The notes beneath the pieces are model-generated. The model was not told the DNA's origin. It saw only the letters and a program-made list of their open reading frames with translations, and searched no databases. From Chloroflexota bacterium (lineage in GTDB: Bacteria > Chloroflexota > Dehalococcoidia > UBA2979), in the NCBI GenBank assembly GCA_016875635.1, contig VGPD01000024.1, forward strand, positions 1-35,926: a stretch of DNA of 35,926 nucleotides, written 5' to 3'. The translations under genes and the position numbers were made by a program. Every line of letters begins with the position of its first letter. Within the stretch, counting starts at the first letter, position 1. Shown here in pieces: positions 23,752 through 30,755 of this stretch.

Positions 23752-24599
23752 CACGCCCCCGCCTTGGCCGGCGCGGGAAGCCGCACACCCCGTCGCGAGG
23801 TGACCCCGAGGACGGCAAGCAAGACGGCGCACGCGACCAGCACGATCGCGGGACTGGTCGCGACACCGGCGTAATACGACAGGTGCAGCCCGGCCGCCGC
23901 ACACGCGAACGCGATCAGCGCTCCCACCGCCATGATCGAGGGCAGCCGGCGCAGGAAGAGGGCCGCGGTCGAAACAGGGATCAGGAGCATCGCATTTATC
24001 AGCACGATCCCGATCGCCTTCAGCGCCACGACCACCGCGACCGCCACCATCAACAGCGTCGCGTACTGGAACAACTTCGCCGGCACCCCCGTCGTCGCTG
24101 CCGTGGCCGGGTCATAGGCCACCAGCAGCAGCTCCCGGTAGAACGCGCCCACGAACAGCAGCACCACCACGGCGAGCGCCGCCGACCCGGCCACGTCCGC
24201 ACCGGAGACACCGAGGATGTTCCCGAACACGAACGACATCAGGTCAGGCGTGTACGACGTGCGGCGCGAGAGGATCACGATCCCCAGCGAGAACATCGCC
24301 ACGAAAACGATCCCGATCGCGGTATCCGCGGAGACGCGCGCCCGGTCGCGCGTCCACCCGATCCCCAGCGCCGTCAGCACCGCCGCCACCAGCGCGCCGA
24401 GGCCCACGCTCGCGCCGGCGACGAATGCGACGGCGACCCCCGCCAGCGTCGCGTGCGCCAGCGCGTCGCCGGAGAACGCCAACCCCTTGTGGACCACGAA
24501 CCCGCCCACGACGCCCATCACCACGCTCGTCACCAGCAGCACCAGCAACGCGCGGCGCATGAACTCGTACTGGTACGGCTCCAGCAGCCAGTCGATCAT
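23751..24599 (-). CDS. Metal ABC transporter permease (ABC-3 / ZnuB-MntB type)
   Basis: 282 residues, ~8 hydrophobic helices. Family motifs: HKGLAFSGDALAHATLAGVAVAF (first conserved loop), DTAIGIVFVAMFSLGIVIL, DLMSFVFGNILGVS and LKAIGIVLINAMLLIPVSTA. These define permeases for Zn2+, Mn2+ or Fe2+ import. It overlaps the ATPase stop (ATGA). No metal-binding lipoprotein gene (ZnuA/MntC) is in the window, so the receptor is encoded elsewhere. The metal cannot be assigned from the permease alone. Confidence 0.92.
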   Translation of the reverse strand: MIDWLLEPYQYEFMRRALLVLLVTSVVMGVVGGFVVHKGLAFSGDALAHATLAGVAVAFVAGASVGLGALVAAVLTALGIGWTRDRARVSADTAIGIVFVAMFSLGIVILSRRTSYTPDLMSFVFGNILGVSGADVAGSAALAVVVLLFVGAFYRELLLVAYDPATAATTGVPAKLFQYATLLMVAVAVVVALKAIGIVLINAMLLIPVSTAALFLRRLPSIMAVGALIAFACAAAGLHLSYYAGVATSPAIVLVACAVLLAVLGVTSRRGVRLPAPAKAGA

Positions 24600-25450
24600 C
24601 GGGGCACCTGCTGCTCATGCGTCTCCAGGTGCTCATCGTCCGCGATCCGGACGATATCCATCGCCTGCGGGATCGCGAGGAGGTGGCGTTCGAACGTCGC
24701 CGTCAGGATCGCCTCCGTCAGCACATTCTTAGGTTGGCCCGCAGCGACCACGCGCCGGTTGAGGCAGATCGCCTGGTCGCACGAGTTCGCGACGCACGAA
24801 AGATCATGCGTGGCGATGAGGATGCTCCGACCTTCCGAGGCGAGGTCATCCATGAGCGCCAGCAGGTCGTGCTGCACTGCGGCGTCGAGCCCGGCGAACG
24901 GTTCGTCCAGCAGCAACAGCCGGGCGCCGCGTGCGATCGACCGCGCAATGAGGATCCGCCGCCGCTGCCCCCCGGACAGCTGGCCCGCCTGGCGCCCCGC
25001 GTAGGGCGCCAGCCCCACGCGTCCCAGCGCCGCCAGCGCCGCCGCCCGGTCCGCCCGCGACCAGCCGAGGAACGGGCGCGGCCCCTGGTACCGCCCCATC
25101 ATCACCACATCCAGGACGGAGACCGGGAACTCCCAGTCCACCTCCTCCACCTGGGGCATGTATGCGATCTCCGCCCGCGAGTCTCGGACGGGGCGGCCGA
25201 AGGCCAGCACCTCGCCACGCGCCGGATGGATGAGGCCGAGGCTCGCCTTGAACAGCGTCGACTTCCCGGCGCCATTCGGCCCGATCAGCCCCACGATCTC
25301 GCCGACGGGGACGCGGAGCGAAACGTCGTCGATGGCGGGAGGCATTCCGGGATGGCCGGCCGTCAGGTGCCGCACCTCCAGCGCCGTGTCGGCGTGATGG
25401 TGTTCGGCCAGCGGCGCACGGTCCGGGACGTGCCGTGATTCGAGCGCCAT
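24596..25450 (-). CDS. Metal ABC transporter ATPase (ZnuC/MntB type)
   Basis: 284 residues. Walker A GPNGAGKST at 57-65, Q-loop AYMPQVEEVDWEFPV (the EVDW..PV wording is typical of zinc/manganese ATPases), signature QLSGGQRRRILIARS, Walker B LLLLDEPFAGLD and switch His in ATHDLSCV. A small His cluster (EHHHAD, 16-21) precedes the domain. Start ATG 25450 has a GGAGG Shine-Dalgarno six bases away; the ATG at 25483 has none and lies in the operator. A Fur-family gene lies 83 bp upstream on the same strand, with a promoter and palindrome between them. Confidence 0.93.
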   Translation of the reverse strand: MALESRHVPDRAPLAEHHHADTALEVRHLTAGHPGMPPAIDDVSLRVPVGEIVGLIGPNGAGKSTLFKASLGLIHPARGEVLAFGRPVRDSRAEIAYMPQVEEVDWEFPVSVLDVVMMGRYQGPRPFLGWSRADRAAALAALGRVGLAPYAGRQAGQLSGGQRRRILIARSIARGARLLLLDEPFAGLDAAVQHDLLALMDDLASEGRSILIATHDLSCVANSCDQAICLNRRVVAAGQPKNVLTEAILTATFERHLLAIPQAMDIVRIADDEHLETHEQQVPR

Positions 25451-25472
25451 CCTGCCCTCCGAACGAGCCGAA

Positions 25473-25491
25473 GTTGAGCCCATGTATCAAC
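25473..25491 (-). promoter_or_regulatory. 19-bp imperfect palindrome, candidate Fur/Zur/Mur box
   Basis: GTTGAGCCCATGTATCAAC: the outer five bases are perfectly inverted (GTTGA-N9-TCAAC) and 6 of 9 pairs match overall. Its length equals a Fur-family box, and it lies immediately after the predicted transcription start of the metal ABC genes, beside a Fur-family gene. Confidence 0.55.
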
Positions 25492-25500
25492 AGGGGAGGG

Positions 25501-25530
25501 AGCGTACCCGAGCGGGCACCCGCCCCACAA
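25501..25530 (-). promoter_or_regulatory. Predicted promoter TTGTGG-N18-TACGCT for the metal ABC operon
   Basis: On the minus strand TTGTGG (25530-25525) and TACGCT (25506-25501) are 18 bp apart. Start of transcription near 25494 would put the 19-bp palindrome at about +3 to +21. Confidence 0.5.
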
Positions 25531-25533
25531 CCG

Positions 25534-25965
25534 TTACTTCGCGGACGCCCGCGCCGCACGACAGTCCGGGCAGCGTCCATAAAGCTCCAGCCGGTGCGCG
25601 TCCACCTCGTATCCGGTCTCGACCGCGATGGCGCCCAGTGCTTTCTCCAGCCGGGTGGAGGCGATATCCGCGACCGCACCACACTCCGAGCAGATGACGT
25701 GGTGGTGGTGCTCCTCGGAGCCCAGGCGGTAGACGGTGTGCCCATCGTCCATCACGACCTGGCACACGAGGCCCGACTCCTGCAGCATCCGCAGCGTCCG
25801 GAACACGGTCGCCCGCCCCACCCCCGGCGCCGCCTGCAACAGCTCCTCCGCCGCAAAGTGGTCGCCGAGCGTGAGAAGCGCCTCGGCCAGGGTGCGCCGC
25901 GGCCCGGTCAGGCGACGGCCCGACCCGGCGATGGCGTGCTCGATCTGCTGCGCGGTGTTGCTCAC
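25534..25965 (-). CDS. Fur-family metalloregulator (Fur/Zur/PerR type)
   Basis: 143 residues from GTG 25965. The winged helix is RRLTGPRRTLAEALLTLGDHF...VGRATVFRTLRMLQESGLV; the metal-sensing part has EEHHHHVICSECGAVADI and paired structural-zinc cysteines Cys92/95 (CSEC) and Cys132/135 (CPDC). The four-His run 86-89 is a family feature. Subtype (Fe, Zn, Mn or peroxide) is not readable from the sequence, but adjacency to a zinc/manganese-type ABC ATPase and permease favours Zur or Mur. The -10 TATCAT lies 7 nt before the GTG. A much longer open frame upstream is an antisense shadow of the permease at 26014. Confidence 0.93.
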   Translation of the reverse strand: MSNTAQQIEHAIAGSGRRLTGPRRTLAEALLTLGDHFAAEELLQAAPGVGRATVFRTLRMLQESGLVCQVVMDDGHTVYRLGSEEHHHHVICSECGAVADIASTRLEKALGAIAVETGYEVDAHRLELYGRCPDCRAARASAK

Positions 25966-25972
25966 GACACCG

Positions 25973-26007
25973 ATGATACCGCGCAGATGGCCTGCATACG
26001 GCACAAT
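25973..26007. promoter_or_regulatory. Back-to-back leaderless-type -10 boxes for fur (minus) and the PerM gene (plus)
   Basis: Minus strand: TATCAT (25978-25973), 7 nt before the fur GTG. Plus strand: CACAAT (26002-26007), then GGGCCC and ATG 26014. The whole divergent spacer is only 48 bp, so the two promoters must interlock. Neither gene has a Shine-Dalgarno. Confidence 0.45.
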
Positions 26008-26013
26008 GGGCCC

Positions 26014-27174
26014 ATGACGAAAGACCGCTGGCGACTTTCTCTCTGGCTGGCGGCCTGCGCCTTCTTCCTCTTCCTCGGCTGGAGGGCACGCGGGGCCCTC
26101 ATCCCCTTCGGCGTCGGCGCCGTCATCGCCTACTCCCTCGAGCCGGTCGTCGGGCTGCTCGCACGATTCGTCGAACCGCGCGTCAGCCAGCAGCGCCGCA
26201 TCCTGGTCCGCGGCCTCTCGGTCGGGCTGATCTACCTCGTCGGTCTGGCTGGCCTCGCTGCCGCCGGGTTCTATCTCATCCCGGTCGCCGCCCACCAGGT
26301 CAACCACTTCGTGGACCGTCTGCCTTCCTTCGTGCGAGAGGCCCGAGAGCAGGCCGACGAATGGGTGCGGCTCTACCACGAGAACGTCTCTCCCGAACTT
26401 CAGGAACAGTTGAACGGGCTGGCGGATGACGCCGCATCCGCGGCCGCGAACGCGGGCGAGGCCGCCGCACGCCGGACGGTGACCATCCTCACCTCGACCG
26501 CTGGCACCCTCTTCGGCTTCGCCGTGATGCCCTTCTGGATGTTCTACGTGATGCGTGACCGCCCGACGGTCATCCCCGCGCTCCTCGCGGCAGTCCCGCC
26601 CGAGGTTCGCGAGGACGCTCGCAATATCCTGCGCATCGCGGACCATCTCCTGGGCCGCTACATCCGCGGACAGCTGTTCCTCGGTCTCATCGTGGGTGCC
26701 GCCGTGGGCGTCGCAATGACTGCCCTGGGCGTCGAACTGTCGATTGGCCTCGGTGTCTGGGCCGGCGTGACCGAGCTCATCCCCATCATCGGCCCGTGGC
26801 TGGGGGCGGTACCCGGACTGATCATCGTCGCCGCGACGGCGCCCGACCTGCTGATCCCCGTGGCGCTCGTCTACCTGATCGTGCAGCAGCTGGAGAACAA
26901 CCTGCTCGTGCCACATGTGCAGGGAGACGCGGTGAACCTGCACCCCGCCGTGGTGATCGTCCTGCTCGTCCTTGGCGGTGCCGTTGCAGGCTTCACCGGC
27001 CTCGTCATCGTCATCCCGCTGGCGGCGATCCTCCGCGAGATCTTCTGGTACCTCGACCGCCGTCTCCTCGGACAGACGCCAGAGGAGGCGCTCGCCGCCT
27101 CACGCACGGAACAGATGCACCGTGCACAGGAGACGGCGAAGGCGAAGCCGCCCCAGCGCGAGGCGGCGGAGTAG
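26014..27174 (+). CDS. AI-2E family / PerM-type permease
   Basis: 386 residues: two N-terminal helices (WLAACAFFLFLGW; GALIPFGVGAVIAYSLEP), a third at ~66-88, a long extracytoplasmic helical segment (~90-165), then FGFAVMPFWMFYVMRD and the conserved C-terminal block GVWAGVTELIPIIGPWLGAVPG, QQLENNLLVPHVQG and FTGLVIVIPLAAIL. Family members export small molecules or act as Na+/H+ antiporters; a real autoinducer-2 role is shown only for TqsA. The C-terminal tail is charged. Substrate unknown. Ends 10 bp from the convergent anti-sigma gene. Confidence 0.9.
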   Translation: MTKDRWRLSLWLAACAFFLFLGWRARGALIPFGVGAVIAYSLEPVVGLLARFVEPRVSQQRRILVRGLSVGLIYLVGLAGLAAAGFYLIPVAAHQVNHFVDRLPSFVREAREQADEWVRLYHENVSPELQEQLNGLADDAASAAANAGEAAARRTVTILTSTAGTLFGFAVMPFWMFYVMRDRPTVIPALLAAVPPEVREDARNILRIADHLLGRYIRGQLFLGLIVGAAVGVAMTALGVELSIGLGVWAGVTELIPIIGPWLGAVPGLIIVAATAPDLLIPVALVYLIVQQLENNLLVPHVQGDAVNLHPAVVIVLLVLGGAVAGFTGLVIVIPLAAILREIFWYLDRRLLGQTPEEALAASRTEQMHRAQETAKAKPPQREAAE

Positions 27175-27184
27175 CCGGCGCTCG

Positions 27185-28009
27185 CTAACGGGGGATCTTC
27201 GTGCCATCGTCTCGCCAGATCGTCCCGTGCAGGACGACCGGGCCATCCTGCCCGTCCGACTTCCCCGCGACGATGTAGATCCGCACCGGCTCCACCACCC
27301 GGTTCGCTTCCAGTACCACCCGGGCGCTGCCCTGCGCGTCGGGGACGAACGTCGAGTCAAGGATCAGTCGAGACAGCCGATCCTCCAGCCACACCTTGTA
27401 CTGCTGGCCCAGCGGCAACTGCGGCAGCCCGTCCAGTGAGACCACACCCGCGTTCGCCTGCTCGCTCCAGAGGTACTGCCCGCCGGCGCCATGACTGGCG
27501 GGCGTCTCCTCCAGCGTCACCTTCCGCACCTTCGGGTCGGCCTGGACCGCGATCAACGTCTGCTGATCGCGCCGCACGTTCTCCAGCTGAAGCCCGAGTG
27601 CACTGACCTCGCGTTCGGTCGCCGGATCGCGCTGCGCCACCACCGCCGTCAGGTCGCGCGTCTGCCGCCGCAGGGAGCCCACGTCCGCCTGCAACTTCAC
27701 GGCCCACAGCGTGACGACGGCGAGTACTGCGGCCATCCCGGCCATCGGCATGTACCGCTCACGCCACGTCCGCCGCCACGGGTGGCCTCGACGGCGTGCC
27801 GCAGCCAGGACGCGCTCGCGCAGCGACGGATCTGGCTGGCGCTGGGGGGCACCCAGCGCGATCAGGTCGGCAATCTCGCGGTAGGCACGCCATTCGGCGG
27901 CGGCGGAGGGATCAGTGCGCACCAGCCGGGCAGCGTCACGCGCGTCCGGCTCGCTGAGCGTGCCAAGGGCGTAGGCGGCAAGCAGGGCCTCTCGCTCGTC
28001 TGGCGTCAC
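27185..28009 (-). CDS. Anti-sigma factor, RskA-like
   Basis: 274 residues. A cytoplasmic helical N-terminus (LLAAYALGTLSEPDARDAARL) binds the sigma factor, one TM helix lies at ~87-106, then a coiled-coil-like stretch (DVGSLRRQTRDLTAVVAQRD) and an external RskA domain (GQYKVWLEDRLSRLILDSTF, IYIVAGKSDGQDGPVV). It lacks the HxxxCxxC zinc motif. GTG 28009 overlaps the sigma stop (GTGA), so the pair is translationally coupled. In SigK-RskA systems, regulated proteolysis of the anti-sigma frees the sigma; the signal here is unknown. Confidence 0.87.
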   Translation of the reverse strand: MTPDEREALLAAYALGTLSEPDARDAARLVRTDPSAAAEWRAYREIADLIALGAPQRQPDPSLRERVLAAARRRGHPWRRTWRERYMPMAGMAAVLAVVTLWAVKLQADVGSLRRQTRDLTAVVAQRDPATEREVSALGLQLENVRRDQQTLIAVQADPKVRKVTLEETPASHGAGGQYLWSEQANAGVVSLDGLPQLPLGQQYKVWLEDRLSRLILDSTFVPDAQGSARVVLEANRVVEPVRIYIVAGKSDGQDGPVVLHGTIWRDDGTKIPR

Positions 28010-28809
28010 GCGCGTCCCGTCTCCCCGGCGTCCCTCCCGTCCGGCGTCTCCGGTACCGGCGAGACGACATCCATGTACTCCACGAGGGCGACGCGCAGCC
28101 GGCGCATGCCCAGGCGGATCCGCGTCTTGACCGTGCCGAGCGGATCACCCGTCCGCTCCGCGATCTCCTGTTGCGTCAGCCCACCAAAGTAGGCGAGCTC
28201 AATCACCTCTCGCTGGGCCGCCGGCAGCCGCGTCATCGCAGCACTCACGACGGTCCGCATCTCCGCCAGGATCACCTCCACCTCGGGCTCGTCGAAGCGG
28301 TCGCCCCCGGCGAACTCCCGCTCCGGATCCTCGTCCCGCTCCTCCGACCGGAACCTCCGGTTCCGGCGTCTCAACTCGTCCAGCGCGCGGTTGCGGGTGA
28401 CGGACATCATCCAAGACGTGAATCGTCCCCGCGCCGGGTCGAATGAGGTCGGCTGCCGCCACAGGCGGTGGAAGACCTCCTGCACCACATCCTCCGCCAG
28501 ATGATGGTCGTGCAGAACCCGCAGACTCACGGAGAAGACCAGCGCCCCGTAACTGTCATACAGCCGTTCGAGCGCCTCCACCTCTCCGCGTGCAATCGCC
28601 GCAACTAGGTCGGCATCCTCGACCGCGCGATCGCGCGCTGGATTGTCACCTGTAGCTGTTACGTCGCCGAGACGCGCACGGATTCGTGCGCGGGCCGTGG
28701 CCAGCGTCGAGGGGAGAAGATCCGGCTCGCGACGGCGAATGGGCAGATCCGCCTGCCCGCCCGGATCGCCGCCTGACGCCCGGCCTCGGATAGAATCTCG
28801 GTCGCTCAC
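28006..28809 (-). CDS. ECF RNA polymerase sigma factor (SigK/sigma-19-like)
   Basis: 267 residues from GTG 28809. Region 2: DADLVAAIARGEVEALERLYDSYG, DDVVQEVFHRLWRQ (reads AEDVVQEVF) and SWMMSVTRNRALDELRRR; region 4: LPAAQREVIELAYFGGLTQQEIAERTG and LGTVKTRIRLGMRRLR (all shown in short parts). Compared with usual ECF factors (~190 aa), it has an extra Arg/Asp-rich N-terminus of ~75 residues. That extension could be real or the start could be wrong, but no ATG or GTG nearer region 2 is in frame, and GTG 28809 has a good Shine-Dalgarno. The anti-sigma overlaps its end. Confidence 0.88.
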   Translation of the reverse strand: MSDRDSIRGRASGGDPGGQADLPIRRREPDLLPSTLATARARIRARLGDVTATGDNPARDRAVEDADLVAAIARGEVEALERLYDSYGALVFSVSLRVLHDHHLAEDVVQEVFHRLWRQPTSFDPARGRFTSWMMSVTRNRALDELRRRNRRFRSEERDEDPEREFAGGDRFDEPEVEVILAEMRTVVSAAMTRLPAAQREVIELAYFGGLTQQEIAERTGDPLGTVKTRIRLGMRRLRVALVEYMDVVSPVPETPDGRDAGETGRA

Positions 28810-28814
28810 CGTTG

Positions 28815-28850
28815 ACCTCGCGGTCCCGGTTGGGTGGTGCCGCAATCGTA
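28815..28850 (-). promoter_or_regulatory. Predicted -10 TACGAT and Shine-Dalgarno GAGGT for the sigma operon
   Basis: TACGAT at 28850-28845 (minus) and GAGGT at 28819-28815, five bases before GTG 28809. The Shine-Dalgarno decides the start of the sigma gene. No convincing -35, so an ECF-type autoregulated promoter is possible. Confidence 0.45.
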
Positions 28851-28913
28851 CGCCCGACCCGACGAGCATGCGTGACCAAATGCGCGATGGCCGACCTGCA
28901 CGCGAACGTGAGG

Positions 28914-29744
28914 CTAGACGGCGTTCCCGGTCGTGAATAGCAGACCGCGCGCGAGCACCTCGCCAGCGAGGATCGCCCCCAGCGCGATGTACAGGAGGCC
29001 CGTCGCCGACATCATTCCGCGAATCTGCGCCGCCCGGAACGCCAGCCAGGTCACACCGATCGGGAAGACGAGGCCCACCCCCACCCGCAGCCAGAACGCC
29101 GGGTTCGCCGCCAGCCCGATCTCCGCCCCGCCCGACAGCGGCACATCCCGCGCCGGGAGTGCCGCCCCCGCCAGCACCAGGATCCCCTGGACGGCCAGCG
29201 CCACCAGGACCACCAGCGCCATCTGCTCCATCGGCTCCTTTGGCAACCGCCCGGACGTCAGGTACCAGTGCCCCCACGTCATCGCCATCAGGGAACCGCC
29301 CAGCACGGCCGTGGACGCCAGGATCGAGAGCACGAGGCCCGCGAATGACCAGGCCGGCGGCGCCAGGAACCCCGCCAGCAGCACCAGTGCAACGACGCCC
29401 ACGACGCTGCCGATCATCCCCAGGAGGATCCCCGCCCCGTGACGCCGCGTGAACGCCGCGATGGTGTGCATCACCGCGATGGCCACGAATGCCGCGAGCG
29501 CCAGCGTGAACGGGCGAAGCCAGCCCTCGGCCAGCGCGTACCCATCGACCTCGGATCGAGATTCAAGTGTGGTGACCGTCCACGCCGCGAGCAGCGCGAG
29601 CGGCAGCACCAGCATCGCACCGGCCTTCACGTACCCCACCGTCACCTGCCGGCGGGCGTCGAACACCGTGAGCATCGCGAGCGAGCCCACGGCCAGTTCG
29701 ACCAGCAGGACCAGCACGGTGTACGGGAGAGACGCGGCGTTCAC
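28914..29744 (-). CDS. Uncharacterised polytopic membrane protein, 8 TM
   Basis: 276 residues with eight hydrophobic segments (starting ~8, 40, 75, 103, 132, 172, 210, 245). Polar residues inside or beside helices include His (VMHTIAAFTRRHG) and MTWGHWYLTSGRLPKEPMEQM, which could bind heme or quinone. The last helix ends GEVLARGLLFTTG, similar in shape to the end of NrfD/DmsC-type quinol-binding subunits, but I cannot assign it. Start GTG 29744. It follows the VOC gene by 63 bp and precedes the sigma promoter. Confidence 0.7.
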   Translation of the reverse strand: MNAASLPYTVLVLLVELAVGSLAMLTVFDARRQVTVGYVKAGAMLVLPLALLAAWTVTTLESRSEVDGYALAEGWLRPFTLALAAFVAIAVMHTIAAFTRRHGAGILLGMIGSVVGVVALVLLAGFLAPPAWSFAGLVLSILASTAVLGGSLMAMTWGHWYLTSGRLPKEPMEQMALVVLVALAVQGILVLAGAALPARDVPLSGGAEIGLAANPAFWLRVGVGLVFPIGVTWLAFRAAQIRGMMSATGLLYIALGAILAGEVLARGLLFTTGNAV

Positions 29745-29807
29745 GCCTCGATGGTCGGTGCGGGGGATCGCTGGGTCAACGCACGGCTGGACGGGTGCCG
29801 TCCAACT

Positions 29808-30179
29808 TCACCCCAGATCAGCCAGCGCCACCCCGTACTGCACCACACCCAGCCGGTTCCCGGCCGGGTCGAAGAAGTCGAGCTCCACACCGCCCGGGAC
29901 CGCATGGTACCCCTCAGGGATGGTCACCCCGTGTGATTCGAGGTGCGTCCGGAACGCCGAGACGCTCTGCACGCGGAATCGCGGCTGCGCGCCGCCCCCG
30001 GCCTCACCGGCGTGCAGTCCCAGGTCAATGTCCGCCACACGGACGCGCACCCAGTGAGGGCGATCCTCCTCCACCACGGTCCCGCCCAGCACCTCGCGGT
30101 AGAACGAGACGAGGACGGCGACGTCCGGCCCGCGCACCAGCAGGTGGTCCAGCAGCCCCGGTCGAGCCTCATCCGCCAT
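29808..30179 (-). CDS. VOC-superfamily (glyoxalase/bleomycin-resistance-fold) protein
   Basis: 123 residues. Two beta-alpha-beta-beta-beta units: LLDHLLVRGPDVAVLVSFYREVLGG with DLGLHAG, then PRFRVQSVSAFRTHLESHG with GGVELDFFDPAGNRLGVVQY. The first His (DHLL) and the Glu of VELDFFDP are at metal-ligand positions. VOC proteins include lyases, dioxygenases and drug-binding proteins; no specific function can be read. Strong Shine-Dalgarno GGAGGTG before ATG 30179, divergent from the gene at 30228. Confidence 0.83.
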   Translation of the reverse strand: MADEARPGLLDHLLVRGPDVAVLVSFYREVLGGTVVEEDRPHWVRVRVADIDLGLHAGEAGGGAQPRFRVQSVSAFRTHLESHGVTIPEGYHAVPGGVELDFFDPAGNRLGVVQYGVALADLG

Positions 30180-30214
30180 ATCGCACCTCCGTTGCCGCGC
30201 CGCCCCGGAAGGCG

Positions 30215-30227
30215 CACCATCGGCATC
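30215..30227 (+). promoter_or_regulatory. Possible leaderless-type -10 CACCAT seven bases before ATG 30228
   Basis: CACCAT keeps only the A2 and T6 of the -10 pattern; no Shine-Dalgarno precedes the gene. Weak on its own. Confidence 0.3.
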
Positions 30228-30755
30228 ATGCCGCAGTACATCTCCACCGTGCATGGCGACCGCCGCCGCTACCTCGTCAAAGCCCTGCGCGAGGTGGGCC
30301 ACCGCATCAGCCGCCTCGTTGCCGGCGCGGGCGAGCGAGTGCTCTTCGCCGTGCCCGAGGGCGAAGAGTCCAGCATCGCCGCGATCGTCTGCTACCTGCG
30401 TGACGCCGAGCGGGAGGACCTGCAGGCGCTCGAAGCCATGCTCCGTGTGGACGGTTCCGCCATCGCAGCACGGCGCGCAGGACAGGTCCCGGGAGAGGTC
30501 GACGACATCGACGATGTCGCTGAACTGCTCTACGACTTCGTCACGCTGCGCGAGGAGACGCTCTGGACGCTCGAAAGCGCGGGCGGACGCTGGCGCAACG
30601 TCGGTATCCACCCGTTCCTCGGCGAGGTCGAGGTGCTGACCTGGGTGCAGGAGATGACCGACCGCGACCTGGACGCCATGTGGCGGGTCCAGCGCATTCG
30701 CGACCTCACCCGCTCGGCGGACGAACCTCCCGTTTCCGGCGAACCGGAGATCTAG
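30228..30755 (+). CDS. DinB-like four-helix protein lacking the metal-binding histidines
   Basis: 175 residues. AAIVCYLRDAEREDLQALEAML corresponds to the DinB helix usually written as a-H-L-x-D-x-E, here with Tyr56 in place of His. The C-terminal part IHPFLGEVEVLTWVQEMTDRDLDAMWRVQRI matches the segment that normally reads HP-x-G-x-x-T...HDxxHxxQI, but the two His of that helix are Asp/other. So the fold is recognisable while the metal triad is absent. DinB/YfiT enzymes are metal-dependent thiol transferases; this one probably is not. Its TAG shares CTAG with the stop of the opposing gene at 30752. Confidence 0.65.
   Translation: MPQYISTVHGDRRRYLVKALREVGHRISRLVAGAGERVLFAVPEGEESSIAAIVCYLRDAEREDLQALEAMLRVDGSAIAARRAGQVPGEVDDIDDVAELLYDFVTLREETLWTLESAGGRWRNVGIHPFLGEVEVLTWVQEMTDRDLDAMWRVQRIRDLTRSADEPPVSGEPEI

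Noticed and set aside
25966-26943. Upstream extension of the Fur-family gene to 469 codons
   Set aside because: It is antisense to the PerM gene, Asp/Glu/Gly-rich without motifs; GTG 25965 gives standard Fur length.
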